Assembly: GCA_013330925.1 (NCBI GenBank)
Contig: DUHJ01000081.1
Coordinates: forward strand, 1-6,006
Length of the DNA: 6,006 nt
From: Candidatus Poseidoniaceae archaeon
GTDB taxonomy: Archaea > Thermoplasmatota > Poseidoniia > Poseidoniales > Poseidoniaceae
Direction: 5' to 3'
Positions 1-5,639 of this stretch are shown here, in pieces (within the stretch, counting starts at the first letter, position 1; each line of letters begins with the position of its first letter). The notes beneath the pieces were generated by a model. The model made no database searches. It was not told the origin of the DNA and saw only the letters and a program-made list of their open reading frames with translations. Position numbers and translations under genes: made by a program.

Positions 1-657
1 GTTGGTGACGAAGATGCCGCCCTCGCCGGCGCTCATTCCCTTGCTCGATTGCGTGGAGAAGCAGCCGATGTGTCCGAAGGTGCCGAGCGCACGCCCGTCC
101 CACGAGGTGCAGTAAGCGTGGGCGCAGTCTTCGATGAAGAAGAGGTCATGCTTCTTCACGACCTCCATCACCGCGTCCATGTCGGGCACGTGGCCACGCA
201 TGTAGGACATCAGGAGGACCTTGGCGCCGGATTCGGCCGCCTTGCGGTCGAGGTCTTCGGCGTCCATGCCCCACTCTCGGTTGGTTTCGACCAACACGGG
301 TTCGGCACGGGCGTGGTGGATGACGCTGGGCACGGCGTGGAAGGTGAACGCGTTGGTCAGGATCTTGTCGCCGGGTTCCACGCCGGCGATGTTGAGGGCG
401 ATGTACATCGCTGAACCACAGGAGTTGGTGCCGATGACGTGCTTCATGCCCATGTACTCAGCGAAGGTCTTCTCGAAGCGTGCCGTGAGGGAGTCTTCCT
501 TGGTCGGCGGTTGGTAGCGGTACATCACGCCGCGTCGCATGGCGTCACTCGCCATGGCGATGCCTTCCTCGGGAACGGGCTTGAACGCCTTGTTGTTGAA
601 GTCGATGATGCGTTCGCCGCCTTCAACGACGAGGCGACGTCGTTCGTTGGTCATCAT
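1..657 (-). CDS. DegT/DnrJ/EryC1/StrS-family PLP aminotransferase (3' part beyond window)
   Basis: This is the N-terminal 219 residues of a sugar aminotransferase; the frame is still open at base 1, so a family member of about 370-430 residues would have roughly its second half missing here. Such enzymes use PLP to move an amino group from glutamate or glutamine onto a keto sugar or keto-cyclitol, giving amino sugars for surface glycans. Visible marks are the PLP-phosphate loop GTNSCGSAM (residues 76-84), the EDCAHA motif (176-181) whose Asp177 should contact the pyridine nitrogen, and SSKGMSAGEGG (204-214) with the expected Schiff-base lysine Lys206. The start is the first of two tandem ATGs; AGGAG lies 10 nt upstream. 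It lies 72 nt after the glutaredoxin gene on the same strand, so it may be read from its own promoter or as the tail of the bolA-grx unit. The exact sugar substrate cannot be told. Family assignment is firm. Confidence 0.93.
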   Translation of the reverse strand, partial: MMTNERRRLVVEGGERIIDFNNKAFKPVPEEGIAMASDAMRRGVMYRYQPPTKEDSLTARFEKTFAEYMGMKHVIGTNSCGSAMYIALNIAGVEPGDKILTNAFTFHAVPSVIHHARAEPVLVETNREWGMDAEDLDRKAAESGAKVLLMSYMRGHVPDMDAVMEVVKKHDLFFIEDCAHAYCTSWDGRALGTFGHIGCFSTQSSKGMSAGEGGIFVTN

Positions 658-677
658 GGACGTGGGACTCCTGAAGG

Positions 678-688
678 GGTCTTCAATC
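678..688 (-). promoter_or_regulatory. Repeated promoter-like element GATTGAAGACC upstream of the aminotransferase gene
   Basis: Read on the minus strand, the 11 bases GATTGAAGACC lie at -31 to -21 from the ATG at 657. The same 11 bases lie at the same distance from the bolA start. The position fits an archaeal TATA-box slot for a leaderless or nearly leaderless transcript. However, the AGGAG between the element and the ATG would argue for a longer leader, so an operator is the alternative. A second AT-richer candidate, CTTTCTATC, lies further upstream (702-710). Function is inferred from position only. Confidence 0.4.
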
Positions 689-729
689 AACCTCAAGAAC
701 TGATAGAAAGCAGTTCGAAGGATGAACGC

Positions 730-1062
730 TCAGGCTTGACGGCCTTCGTCGAACATCTCGCGAAGGCTGCCGTCGTTGAGCATCTCGAGCACGATGTCGG
801 ATCCTCCAATGAGTTCGCCATGGACGAAAATCTGCGGCATCGTCGGGAAGTCAGACCAGCCGCAGACGGCGGGGATGGCCCGGCGGTCGCTGAGGATGTT
901 GACGGAGGCAAAGGGCTCGCCAAAGGCTTGCAAAGCTTGCGCGGCGCGGTTCGAAAAGCCGCATTGTGGGGCGCCAGGTTCGCCCTTCATGAAGAGCACA
1001 AGGGCGTGCTCGTCCACGATGGCTTGCAGTTCGTCAGGTGTCCAATTGAATTCGTCGCTCAT
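730..1062 (-). CDS. grxD: CGFS-type monothiol glutaredoxin (Grx4/GrxD family)
   Basis: Small cytoplasmic glutaredoxin of the iron-sulfur carrier class. Such proteins bind a glutathione-ligated [2Fe-2S] cluster as homodimers or as heterodimers with BolA, and pass clusters on or signal iron status. With this start it has 110 residues. The family marks are FMKG (24-27) with the conserved lysine, the CGFS active site (34-37), the WSDFPTMPQ stretch (69-77) with the cis-proline loop, and GGSDI (86-90), which binds glutathione. Two starts compete. An ATG at 1071 overlaps the bolA stop as ATGA, but AAGGAGGA abuts it with almost no spacing. The ATG at 1062 sits 10 nt after GGAGG and is preferred here. 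Translation coupled to bolA is likely either way. The pair with bolA is a known conserved gene neighbourhood and physical partnership. The single active-site Cys marks it as monothiol, not a classical CPYC dithiol enzyme. Confidence 0.92.
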   Translation of the reverse strand: MSDEFNWTPDELQAIVDEHALVLFMKGEPGAPQCGFSNRAAQALQAFGEPFASVNILSDRRAIPAVCGWSDFPTMPQIFVHGELIGGSDIVLEMLNDGSLREMFDEGRQA

Positions 1063-1067
1063 GCCGT

Positions 1068-1388
1068 TCATTCCTCCTTGGGGGGTCGTCGCCTGATGTG
1101 GATGCCGGTGCCGCCCGCGTGCGGATGGAAGACCGTGTCACCGGCCGTTTCCGCCTGTGCGGGGGTCATGCACTTCAGGTCGAGGGCGTGAACCACGTTG
1201 GCCGCAATGTGGGGCTTGAAGTGGTTCAAAATCAGTTTCTGGCGTTGCAAGGGGCGCATGCCTTCGAAGGAGGGCGAGATGACGCGCACGTGGAAGTGGT
1301 CGCCGGTGTTGTTCAGGTCCACGCACTCAACGGTGGCGTCCGGGATGAGGGCACGCACCTCGTCTTCCACCCACGCGGTCTCGACCAT
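1068..1388 (-). CDS. bolA: BolA/IbaG-family protein
   Basis: A 106-residue BolA-fold protein, the expected partner of the CGFS glutaredoxin encoded immediately downstream. In bacteria and eukaryotes BolA-glutaredoxin heterodimers hold a [2Fe-2S] cluster and act in cluster maturation and iron regulation. Recognisable parts are LNNTGDHFHVRVISPSFEG (25-43), the core strand-loop-strand of the family, a basic RPLQRQKLI helix (45-53), and VHALDLKCMTP (66-76), whose invariant His67 is the usual cluster ligand. Residues 80-106 form an extra tail that carries His88, His90 and His97 and ends in an Arg/Lys/Glu-rich stretch; most family members stop near the TP motif. The TGA overlaps an ATG of the next gene (ATGA). 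There is no Shine-Dalgarno sequence before the ATG; the repeated 11-bp element lies at -31 to -21. Membership is firm; the subfamily (BolA versus IbaG) is not settled. Confidence 0.92.
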   Translation of the reverse strand: MVETAWVEDEVRALIPDATVECVDLNNTGDHFHVRVISPSFEGMRPLQRQKLILNHFKPHIAANVVHALDLKCMTPAQAETAGDTVFHPHAGGTGIHIRRRPPKEE

Positions 1389-1408
1389 GTTTGGCCGTCA
1401 TCACGGAC

Positions 1409-1419
1409 GGTCTTCAATC
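1409..1419 (-). promoter_or_regulatory. Repeated promoter-like element GATTGAAGACC upstream of bolA
   Basis: Second exact copy of the 11-bp element, minus strand, again spanning -31 to -21 from the ATG (1388). No ribosome binding site follows it, so for this gene a TATA-like role with leaderless transcription fits well. It lies in the 82-nt divergent region shared with the flippase gene. Sequence identity and equal distance are seen directly; the role is inferred. Confidence 0.45.
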
Positions 1420-1437
1420 TGCGCATGGGTGTGGGTG

Positions 1438-1448
1438 GGTTGATGGCC
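1438..1448 (+). promoter_or_regulatory. Near copy of the 11-bp element upstream of the flippase gene
   Basis: GGTTGATGGCC on the plus strand matches GATTGAAGACC at 8 of 11 positions, with the TTGA core aligned, and lies at -33 to -23 from the flippase ATG. Like bolA, that ATG has no visible Shine-Dalgarno sequence. The match is weak enough to be chance. Confidence 0.25.
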
Positions 1449-1470
1449 GGAGCACCGCGCTCCTTGCTTC

Positions 1471-2904
1471 ATGTCGGACACGGCAGGGCGTCCACTTGAT
1501 GCCCGCCGGGACGCGGCTTGGCTTTCCATCGCCGAGATCAGCGCCGTTGGATTGGCGTTGATCGGTCAGGTGCTGTTGACTTCGGCCCTGATCGAAACCG
1601 TATACGGCCGCTGGATTTTGCTGCTCGACGTGTTCATCGCAGCCTTCCTCGTGTTGGATTTGGGCTTGCCCACGTTGCTGGCCAGGGACGGACCGCTGCA
1701 GCCTACCTCGCTGCGGCCCGCGGTTTGGCGGGTCTGGCGCATCCAGGCCACGGTGGCGGTTCCCGTGGCCTTGTTGGCTGGAGGAATCGTCCTCCAACGT
1801 CACCCCGACGTGCCCCTCTTGGTGACGGCCGCCGCGGCGGTTTCCCTCTTGCATCTGGCCACCTATGCGCCTCGTGCGGCCCTTCGAGCAGCGGGCGAAG
1901 CCAGGTTGGAAGCGTGGTCCAAGGTGATCGAGCGTTCCGTGATGACCGGTGGGTATGCGTTCTTCATGCTCCAAGGCGAAACCGCCGTCCTCCCGTACGC
2001 CATGGTGTTGGTCGCCGGTGCCACCGCCGGTTTGGTGTGCTCCGCCATGCTGTTGCACCGAACCTTGGGGGACGTTCACACCGAACTTGGTGACCTTGGG
2101 TCGGCGTGGGGCACGTCATGGCGGCCGCTGGTCGTGACCGGAGCGCCGTTCGCCCTCACCGCGGCCGTCTTGCCTTACGTGTCGAGGATCGAGAAATTCC
2201 TGCTTGCAGAAACCCACGGATACGATGCCGTGGCGGTTTTCCACGTCGCCCAGATGGCGTGGGCAGCGGGACTGGTCGTCCCCGCCGCCGTCCGTTCCGC
2301 CTTGATCCCGGCGTTTGGAGCCGTTCGCTCGTCGAGCACGGCGCTGTCGTCCGCCATGCGTGAGGCCGAAGCTTGGATGGCCCCCTTGGTGCCGGTGGGC
2401 CTTTTCGCCGGCGCATGGGCGGTCCCTCCGCTGTTCTCATTCGTCTTCCCCGCCTCGTACACCAACGGTGCGCTTGGGGCGGACGCCGCCCACCTCTTTC
2501 TCGTCCTCTTGCCGGGCTGGGGTTTGGCCATGATGGCCACGCCTTCCCTTGCCGGCGTGCAAGCGGGGCTCAACCCTTGGCGCTATGCAGGTCACGCGGC
2601 TGCAGGCCTCTGTTGTGCGGTGGTGGCCGGTGTGCTGCTGGTGCCGAACAACGGCCCCATCGGTGCAGCGTGGGCGGCCTTGTCGGTCTGCACCGTGTTG
2701 GCCTTGCTGGCCCTGCTCCTTCGCCCTTCATGGCGCGAGTTCCACGGCCAGGCGTGGACCATTGCTGCGTCGAGTTGCCTGCTGGTCCCTTGGTTGTGGA
2801 CGCACGTGTGGTGGGCTTCTTTCGGAACCGCGGCCCTCTTGACGTGGCTTGGCGTTGCCGTGGCCCGCCATGACGGATTGGCTCACGACAATTCAGAGGG
2901 TTGA
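1471..2904 (+). CDS. Polysaccharide flippase, Wzx/RfbX-like (MOP superfamily)
   Basis: A 477-residue integral membrane protein, the usual size for Wzx-type flippases, which move lipid-linked oligosaccharides across the cytoplasmic membrane. About 14 hydrophobic helices can be drawn, near residues 18-42, 47-70, 92-110, 114-134, 157-168, 174-195, 220-241, 254-274, 303-325, 338-362, 373-391, 396-417, 426-446 and 448-466. Family-like landmarks are SRIEKFLLA followed by AVAVFHVAQ (238-261), which matches the family's DR-x-LLG...AVG-Y-x-A region, and GPIGAAWAAL (395-404) near the start of a late helix. The N-terminus is short and hydrophilic. The start ATG is the first after an in-frame TGA at 1441 and has no ribosome binding site. 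The last 22 nt overlap the convergent membrane-protein gene. With the aminotransferase and glycosyltransferase nearby, a role in surface glycan export is likely. The specific glycan is unknown, and a lipid flippase of the same superfamily is the alternative. Confidence 0.82.
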   Translation: MSDTAGRPLDARRDAAWLSIAEISAVGLALIGQVLLTSALIETVYGRWILLLDVFIAAFLVLDLGLPTLLARDGPLQPTSLRPAVWRVWRIQATVAVPVALLAGGIVLQRHPDVPLLVTAAAAVSLLHLATYAPRAALRAAGEARLEAWSKVIERSVMTGGYAFFMLQGETAVLPYAMVLVAGATAGLVCSAMLLHRTLGDVHTELGDLGSAWGTSWRPLVVTGAPFALTAAVLPYVSRIEKFLLAETHGYDAVAVFHVAQMAWAAGLVVPAAVRSALIPAFGAVRSSSTALSSAMREAEAWMAPLVPVGLFAGAWAVPPLFSFVFPASYTNGALGADAAHLFLVLLPGWGLAMMATPSLAGVQAGLNPWRYAGHAAAGLCCAVVAGVLLVPNNGPIGAAWAALSVCTVLALLALLLRPSWREFHGQAWTIAASSCLLVPWLWTHVWWASFGTAALLTWLGVAVARHDGLAHDNSEG

Positions 2905-3737
2905 TCCCAAGGCTTGGCCTCATGAACGTCGTCGCCAACGGGGGCCATCGCCTCCACAGGGGCCGTCTCGTTGACGGACAGCGGTGGCTGAATCTTGCCT
3001 GTGCTCGCCGGGGAGGTGGCCACGGTTTGGCCTTGCTGGTCTGCTTGATGGCCGAGCGTCGTTGGCATGACCGTGGCATGGCCGTAGGCCTGTGCGGGTT
3101 GTGCCGGTGGCCCCCCACTGCTGACCAAGCCTGCGATCAGAAGGATAAGGCCCAACGGAAGTCCACAGCATGCCGCTGCCCCTGTGGCCACGCCACCGCC
3201 AATCAGGCCTCCGAGGCTGCCCATCAGGACCGCGAGCAAGGGGTCCACGTACATCACGTGGACGCCAGATGTGGCGGTGAACGTGTAATCGCCGTCGGAG
3301 CAGGATGGGCCGTCGGTCAAGACCGAACATGCCGACCCAACCCGCGTCATGCCTTGGTCAACGTTGTTGTCTTCCCCCGGTTCTGGCATGCTGCAATCTC
3401 GAACGAAGAATTCCTCACCGTCGGACGAATCGTCACGGGACATGCTGACAGAATTTCCTTCGTCAAAGAAGGCCTCGCACGCGTCGCCCTCTCCGTTCTC
3501 GTCAAGGTCTTTCATTGGGGTGTCGAGGTAGAACCAGAATCCGATTTCCCCTTGACCGTCTTCATCCGCGTACGTGATGGTGCCGCTGGTTGCGTTTTGG
3601 TAGTTCCAAGCATCCTCCAATTCTTCCAAGTCTTCGAGGGATTGGGCGCCACTCGACGTGATGGCTCCGCCCACGACAACCCCAAGCAAACTGAGCACGA
3701 GAATGACGCCACCTGTGACGGTCAAGCCTTTGTTCAT
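2883..3737 (-). CDS. Acidic three-helix membrane protein of unknown function
   Basis: I do not recognise a named family. The protein has 284 residues. A hydrophobic segment lies at 4-27 (anchor or uncleaved signal). Next comes an acidic, Asp/Glu/Ser-rich domain at about 30-160 with four cysteines (87, 115, 137, 146) that could form two disulfides outside the cell, and an N-glycosylation sequon NAT at 48-50. Two closely spaced hydrophobic segments follow (about 165-185 and 186-206, glycine-rich, with CC at 190-191). The tail is polar, Pro/Gln/Thr/Ala-rich (207-284), and ends in an acidic Trp/Pro motif. Residues 77-88, DLDENGEGDACE, resemble one calcium-binding thrombospondin type 3 repeat. GTG at 3743 opens the same frame, but ATG at 3737 is preferred: it lies 24 nt after a TATA-like box and has no Shine-Dalgarno sequence. 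The overall plan is familiar from lineage-specific proteins of Marine Group II archaea (from memory, not searched). The opposite-strand frame lacks protein-like features. Confidence 0.8.
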   Translation of the reverse strand: MNKGLTVTGGVILVLSLLGVVVGGAITSSGAQSLEDLEELEDAWNYQNATSGTITYADEDGQGEIGFWFYLDTPMKDLDENGEGDACEAFFDEGNSVSMSRDDSSDGEEFFVRDCSMPEPGEDNNVDQGMTRVGSACSVLTDGPSCSDGDYTFTATSGVHVMYVDPLLAVLMGSLGGLIGGGVATGAAACCGLPLGLILLIAGLVSSGGPPAQPAQAYGHATVMPTTLGHQADQQGQTVATSPASTGKIQPPLSVNETAPVEAMAPVGDDVHEAKPWDQPSELS

Positions 3738-3760
3738 GTTCACGGAATTGACGGGCGGAG

Positions 3761-3767
3761 AATAAAG
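3761..3767 (-). promoter_or_regulatory. TATA-like box for the membrane-protein gene
   Basis: On the minus strand CTTTATT, within GGCTTTATTCTCCG, spans -30 to -24 from the ATG at 3737. This is where an archaeal TATA box would lie for a transcript starting at or next to the start codon. The local AT-rich run stands out in a GC-rich region, and there is no ribosome binding site. It indicates that the gene is transcribed separately from the rpe-glycosyltransferase unit that ends 48 nt upstream. Confidence 0.5.
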
Positions 3768-3785
3768 CCATGGGAGGTAATGTCC

Positions 3786-4865
3786 TCAGATTGAGCCAAG
3801 CAACCGTGCCCAGGCTTCGCCAACATGAGGCCGGAGGCACCCTTCTGGCAGGGTGAACGCCACGTCGGTCCAATTCATCTGCAGCACCCGCTCGCAGGCA
3901 TCGGCCAAGGCACCGGGCGACCGGTCTTCAGCAATGCAGTCCTCGGGCAACCACCCAGCGAGGTCCCCTACGTCAACGGAGGCCACCGGTGTGCCGCACG
4001 CGATGGATTCCTTGGCCACCAACGGCCCTGCTTCGCGCGAAGAGGTGATCAAGGTCAACGACGCGACCATCATCCGATCCCACACGATGGGCCGCGGTTG
4101 TTGCCGGAGCGTGGTCATGCCGACGATCCATCCTCGGGTCTCGAGCTCTCGACCGGTCTCAAGGGCGAGATAATGCTCCTTTTCTGGCCGTCGAGGGTCG
4201 GCTGGGAAGAGCACGTCCAAGCGGTCCCTTCTCCAACGGCCCCGCCATGAGCTGACCGCCTGAAGCCAGTCGTCTTCCACCGGGACGTGGCATGGAATGA
4301 CCACCGCCTCGGCATGGTCCACTCCATCGAGATGAACACGTTGCTGTTCCGCGACAAGCACCACGCGGTCCAAGGCTGCAAGCATGCGTCCTATGCGTGG
4401 CCCGACGTCTCGGTGATGTAGGCCCACGTCGAGGTCCCAGCCGTGAACCACGCCGACGCACGGGACCTTCCACCCCTTGGCGAGGGTCAAGGCCAGTGCG
4501 CCAACGGGCCACAAGGCGTGAACGACCACGGCTTCTGGAACCCACCCCGCAAGCCAGCGTTGCACGTTGCTGGCTCGCCTTCGAATGCTTGAGGAAGTGA
4601 GCCAAGGATAGGCTTGGTTTGACAGCCCCCAGTAACGTGGTACCAACACTTCACCTTCGTCAAAGGTGTGCCGTGAAGGGGCTTTGGACACGCCGGAGAG
4701 GGTGGACCGACGTGCCTCTTGGTACTGCAACATGCGCGGGAGCGGGTTCACCACACGCACGTCGTGTCCTGCATCCCGCAGCAGGCGGACGTGGTCGGCC
4801 ACAAAGGTTCCACGTGCGATGTTGGTGGGGAGCGGGTGCATCCCGCTCAACACGAGGATTCGCAT
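3786..4865 (-). CDS. GT-B glycosyltransferase, GT4/TuaC-like
   Basis: A 359-residue glycosyltransferase predicted to add a nucleotide-activated sugar to a growing surface glycan on the cytoplasmic face. It has the two-lobe GT-B plan. In the N-lobe, a Rossmann start MRILVLSGMHPLP is followed by the acceptor-side RGTFVADHVRLL (18-29), typical of TuaC-like enzymes, and VVHGWDLDV (139-147) sits where relatives have a Gly-Ser-Asp motif. In the C-lobe, DVLFPADPRRPEKEHYLA (217-234) matches the nucleotide-sugar binding RPEK stretch. The EX7E motif is Glu278/Glu286 within SSREAGPLVAKESIACGTP, and SVDVGDLAGWL follows it. No transmembrane helix is evident. GAGGAA (4871-4876) sits 5 nt before the ATG and overlaps the rpe stop, so the two genes are very probably co-transcribed and translationally linked. 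Donor and acceptor sugars cannot be predicted. Confidence 0.9.
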   Translation of the reverse strand: MRILVLSGMHPLPTNIARGTFVADHVRLLRDAGHDVRVVNPLPRMLQYQEARRSTLSGVSKAPSRHTFDEGEVLVPRYWGLSNQAYPWLTSSSIRRRASNVQRWLAGWVPEAVVVHALWPVGALALTLAKGWKVPCVGVVHGWDLDVGLHHRDVGPRIGRMLAALDRVVLVAEQQRVHLDGVDHAEAVVIPCHVPVEDDWLQAVSSWRGRWRRDRLDVLFPADPRRPEKEHYLALETGRELETRGWIVGMTTLRQQPRPIVWDRMMVASLTLITSSREAGPLVAKESIACGTPVASVDVGDLAGWLPEDCIAEDRSPGALADACERVLQMNWTDVAFTLPEGCLRPHVGEAWARLLGSI

Positions 4866-4874
4866 TCGAATTCC

Positions 4875-5558
4875 TCAGCCTTGGAGGGCAGCGTTGAGGT
4901 CCGCCAAATTGGCCGCGACGCTCGCACGGTCGTTGAACAAGCCGGACCCGACCACGGCGTTGGTCACGCCCCAACTTCGCAGTTCAGCGATGTTGTGGGC
5001 CTTGACGCCTCCGTCGATTTGCAACTGAACGGAACGGCCCCCACGGGCTTGCTGCTGTGCGATGGCTTCGGCCATGCGCCGTACCTTCGCTTGCACGTTG
5101 GGGATGAACGACTGCCCGCCAAATCCGGGGTTGACGCTCATCACAAGAACGAGGTCCACGTCTTCGAGCACTTCGAGCGCGGCTTCAACCGGCGTGGCGG
5201 GATTGAGCACAATGCCCACGCCGGCCCCCGCATCACGGATGGCGTGGAGCAGGCGGTGAAGGTGCGTCACCGCTTCCACGTGGACGCTGAGGTGATTGCA
5301 ACCGGCGTCGATGTAGTCCTGGAAACACGATTCTGCGTTGCTGACCATCAGGTGAGCGTCGAAGGTGGGTCCATCGCCAAGGGCCGCACGGAGGCTACGG
5401 ATCACGGGCGGACCAAAGGTCAGGTTTGGCACGAAGTTGCCGTCCATGACGTCGAGGTGCAACCAATCAAGACCGGCATCGACCGCTTCTTTGCATGAGG
5501 CCGCCAAGTCCGCCAAGTCCGCCGTCAGGACTGAAGGTGCAATGACCACGCCCGCCAT
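4875..5558 (-). CDS. rpe: Ribulose-phosphate 3-epimerase
   Basis: Cytoplasmic TIM-barrel enzyme that interconverts D-ribulose 5-phosphate and D-xylulose 5-phosphate in the pentose phosphate pathway. The length is 227 residues, normal for the family. The full active site is visible: APSVL (7-11) with Ser9, HLDVMDG (34-40) with metal ligands His34 and Asp36, DAHLM (67-71) with metal ligand His69, MSVNPGFGGQ (140-149) forming the phosphate-side loop, IDGGV (181-185) with catalytic/metal Asp182, and VVGSGLF (202-208), which binds phosphate. The frame stays open upstream across the whole thioredoxin gene on the other strand, but family similarity begins only at MAGVVIAPS, so the ATG at 5558 is chosen; the ribosome binding site is weak. 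The glycosyltransferase gene starts 9 nt after the stop. A related hexulose epimerase specificity, such as allulose-6-phosphate, is possible but less likely given the canonical motifs. Confidence 0.95.
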   Translation of the reverse strand: MAGVVIAPSVLTADLADLAASCKEAVDAGLDWLHLDVMDGNFVPNLTFGPPVIRSLRAALGDGPTFDAHLMVSNAESCFQDYIDAGCNHLSVHVEAVTHLHRLLHAIRDAGAGVGIVLNPATPVEAALEVLEDVDLVLVMSVNPGFGGQSFIPNVQAKVRRMAEAIAQQQARGGRSVQLQIDGGVKAHNIAELRSWGVTNAVVGSGLFNDRASVAANLADLNAALQG

Positions 5559-5639
5559 GCCCCGTCCTGACGACCGACCCACATGAGCGTTCGCTCTTTT
5601 CTCGGACAAAGCCTCATAGGACACTTGCGAAAGGGAGGA
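5559..5639. promoter_or_regulatory. Divergent promoter region between rpe and thioredoxin genes
   Basis: These 81 nt separate two divergently read genes. GCTCTTTTCTCGG (5593-5605, plus strand) matches the TATA-like region of the membrane-protein gene at 10 of 13 bases and would place a thioredoxin transcript start near 5620-5625. GGGAGG (5633-5638) is a ribosome-binding-like site. No convincing TATA-like box is seen for rpe on the minus strand. All of this is inferred from pattern. Confidence 0.35.

Noticed and set aside
439..1191. 250-codon plus-strand open frame across the aminotransferase start, the glutaredoxin gene and the end of bolA
   Set aside because: It is antisense to two well-supported genes (CGFS glutaredoxin, BolA) and the aminotransferase N-terminus; no recognisable domain.
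1414..2079. 221-codon minus-strand open frame opposite the flippase gene
   Set aside because: Low-complexity Gln/Gly/Arg/His-rich translation typical of a GC-rich antisense frame; the plus strand encodes a membrane protein with regular helices.
3243..3263. Inverted repeat GTCCACG / CGTGGAC with 7-nt loop
   Set aside because: It lies inside the membrane-protein coding sequence near the second helix; seven-bp arms are expected by chance in 6 kb.
2901..3794. 297-codon plus-strand open frame opposite the membrane-protein gene
   Set aside because: It has no family signature and no hydrophobic or domain pattern. The minus-strand frame gives coherent helices, an acidic ectodomain and a TATA-like box, so this is a GC-rich shadow.
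4719..5498. 259-codon plus-strand open frame opposite rpe and the start of the glycosyltransferase gene
   Set aside because: The minus strand holds intact catalytic motifs of both families; the plus-strand translation has none.
5502..5522. Tandem 9-bp repeat CGCCAAGTC
   Set aside because: It encodes the repeated Asp-Leu-Ala of the first rpe helix and is only two and a bit units long; no sign of a functional repeat array.
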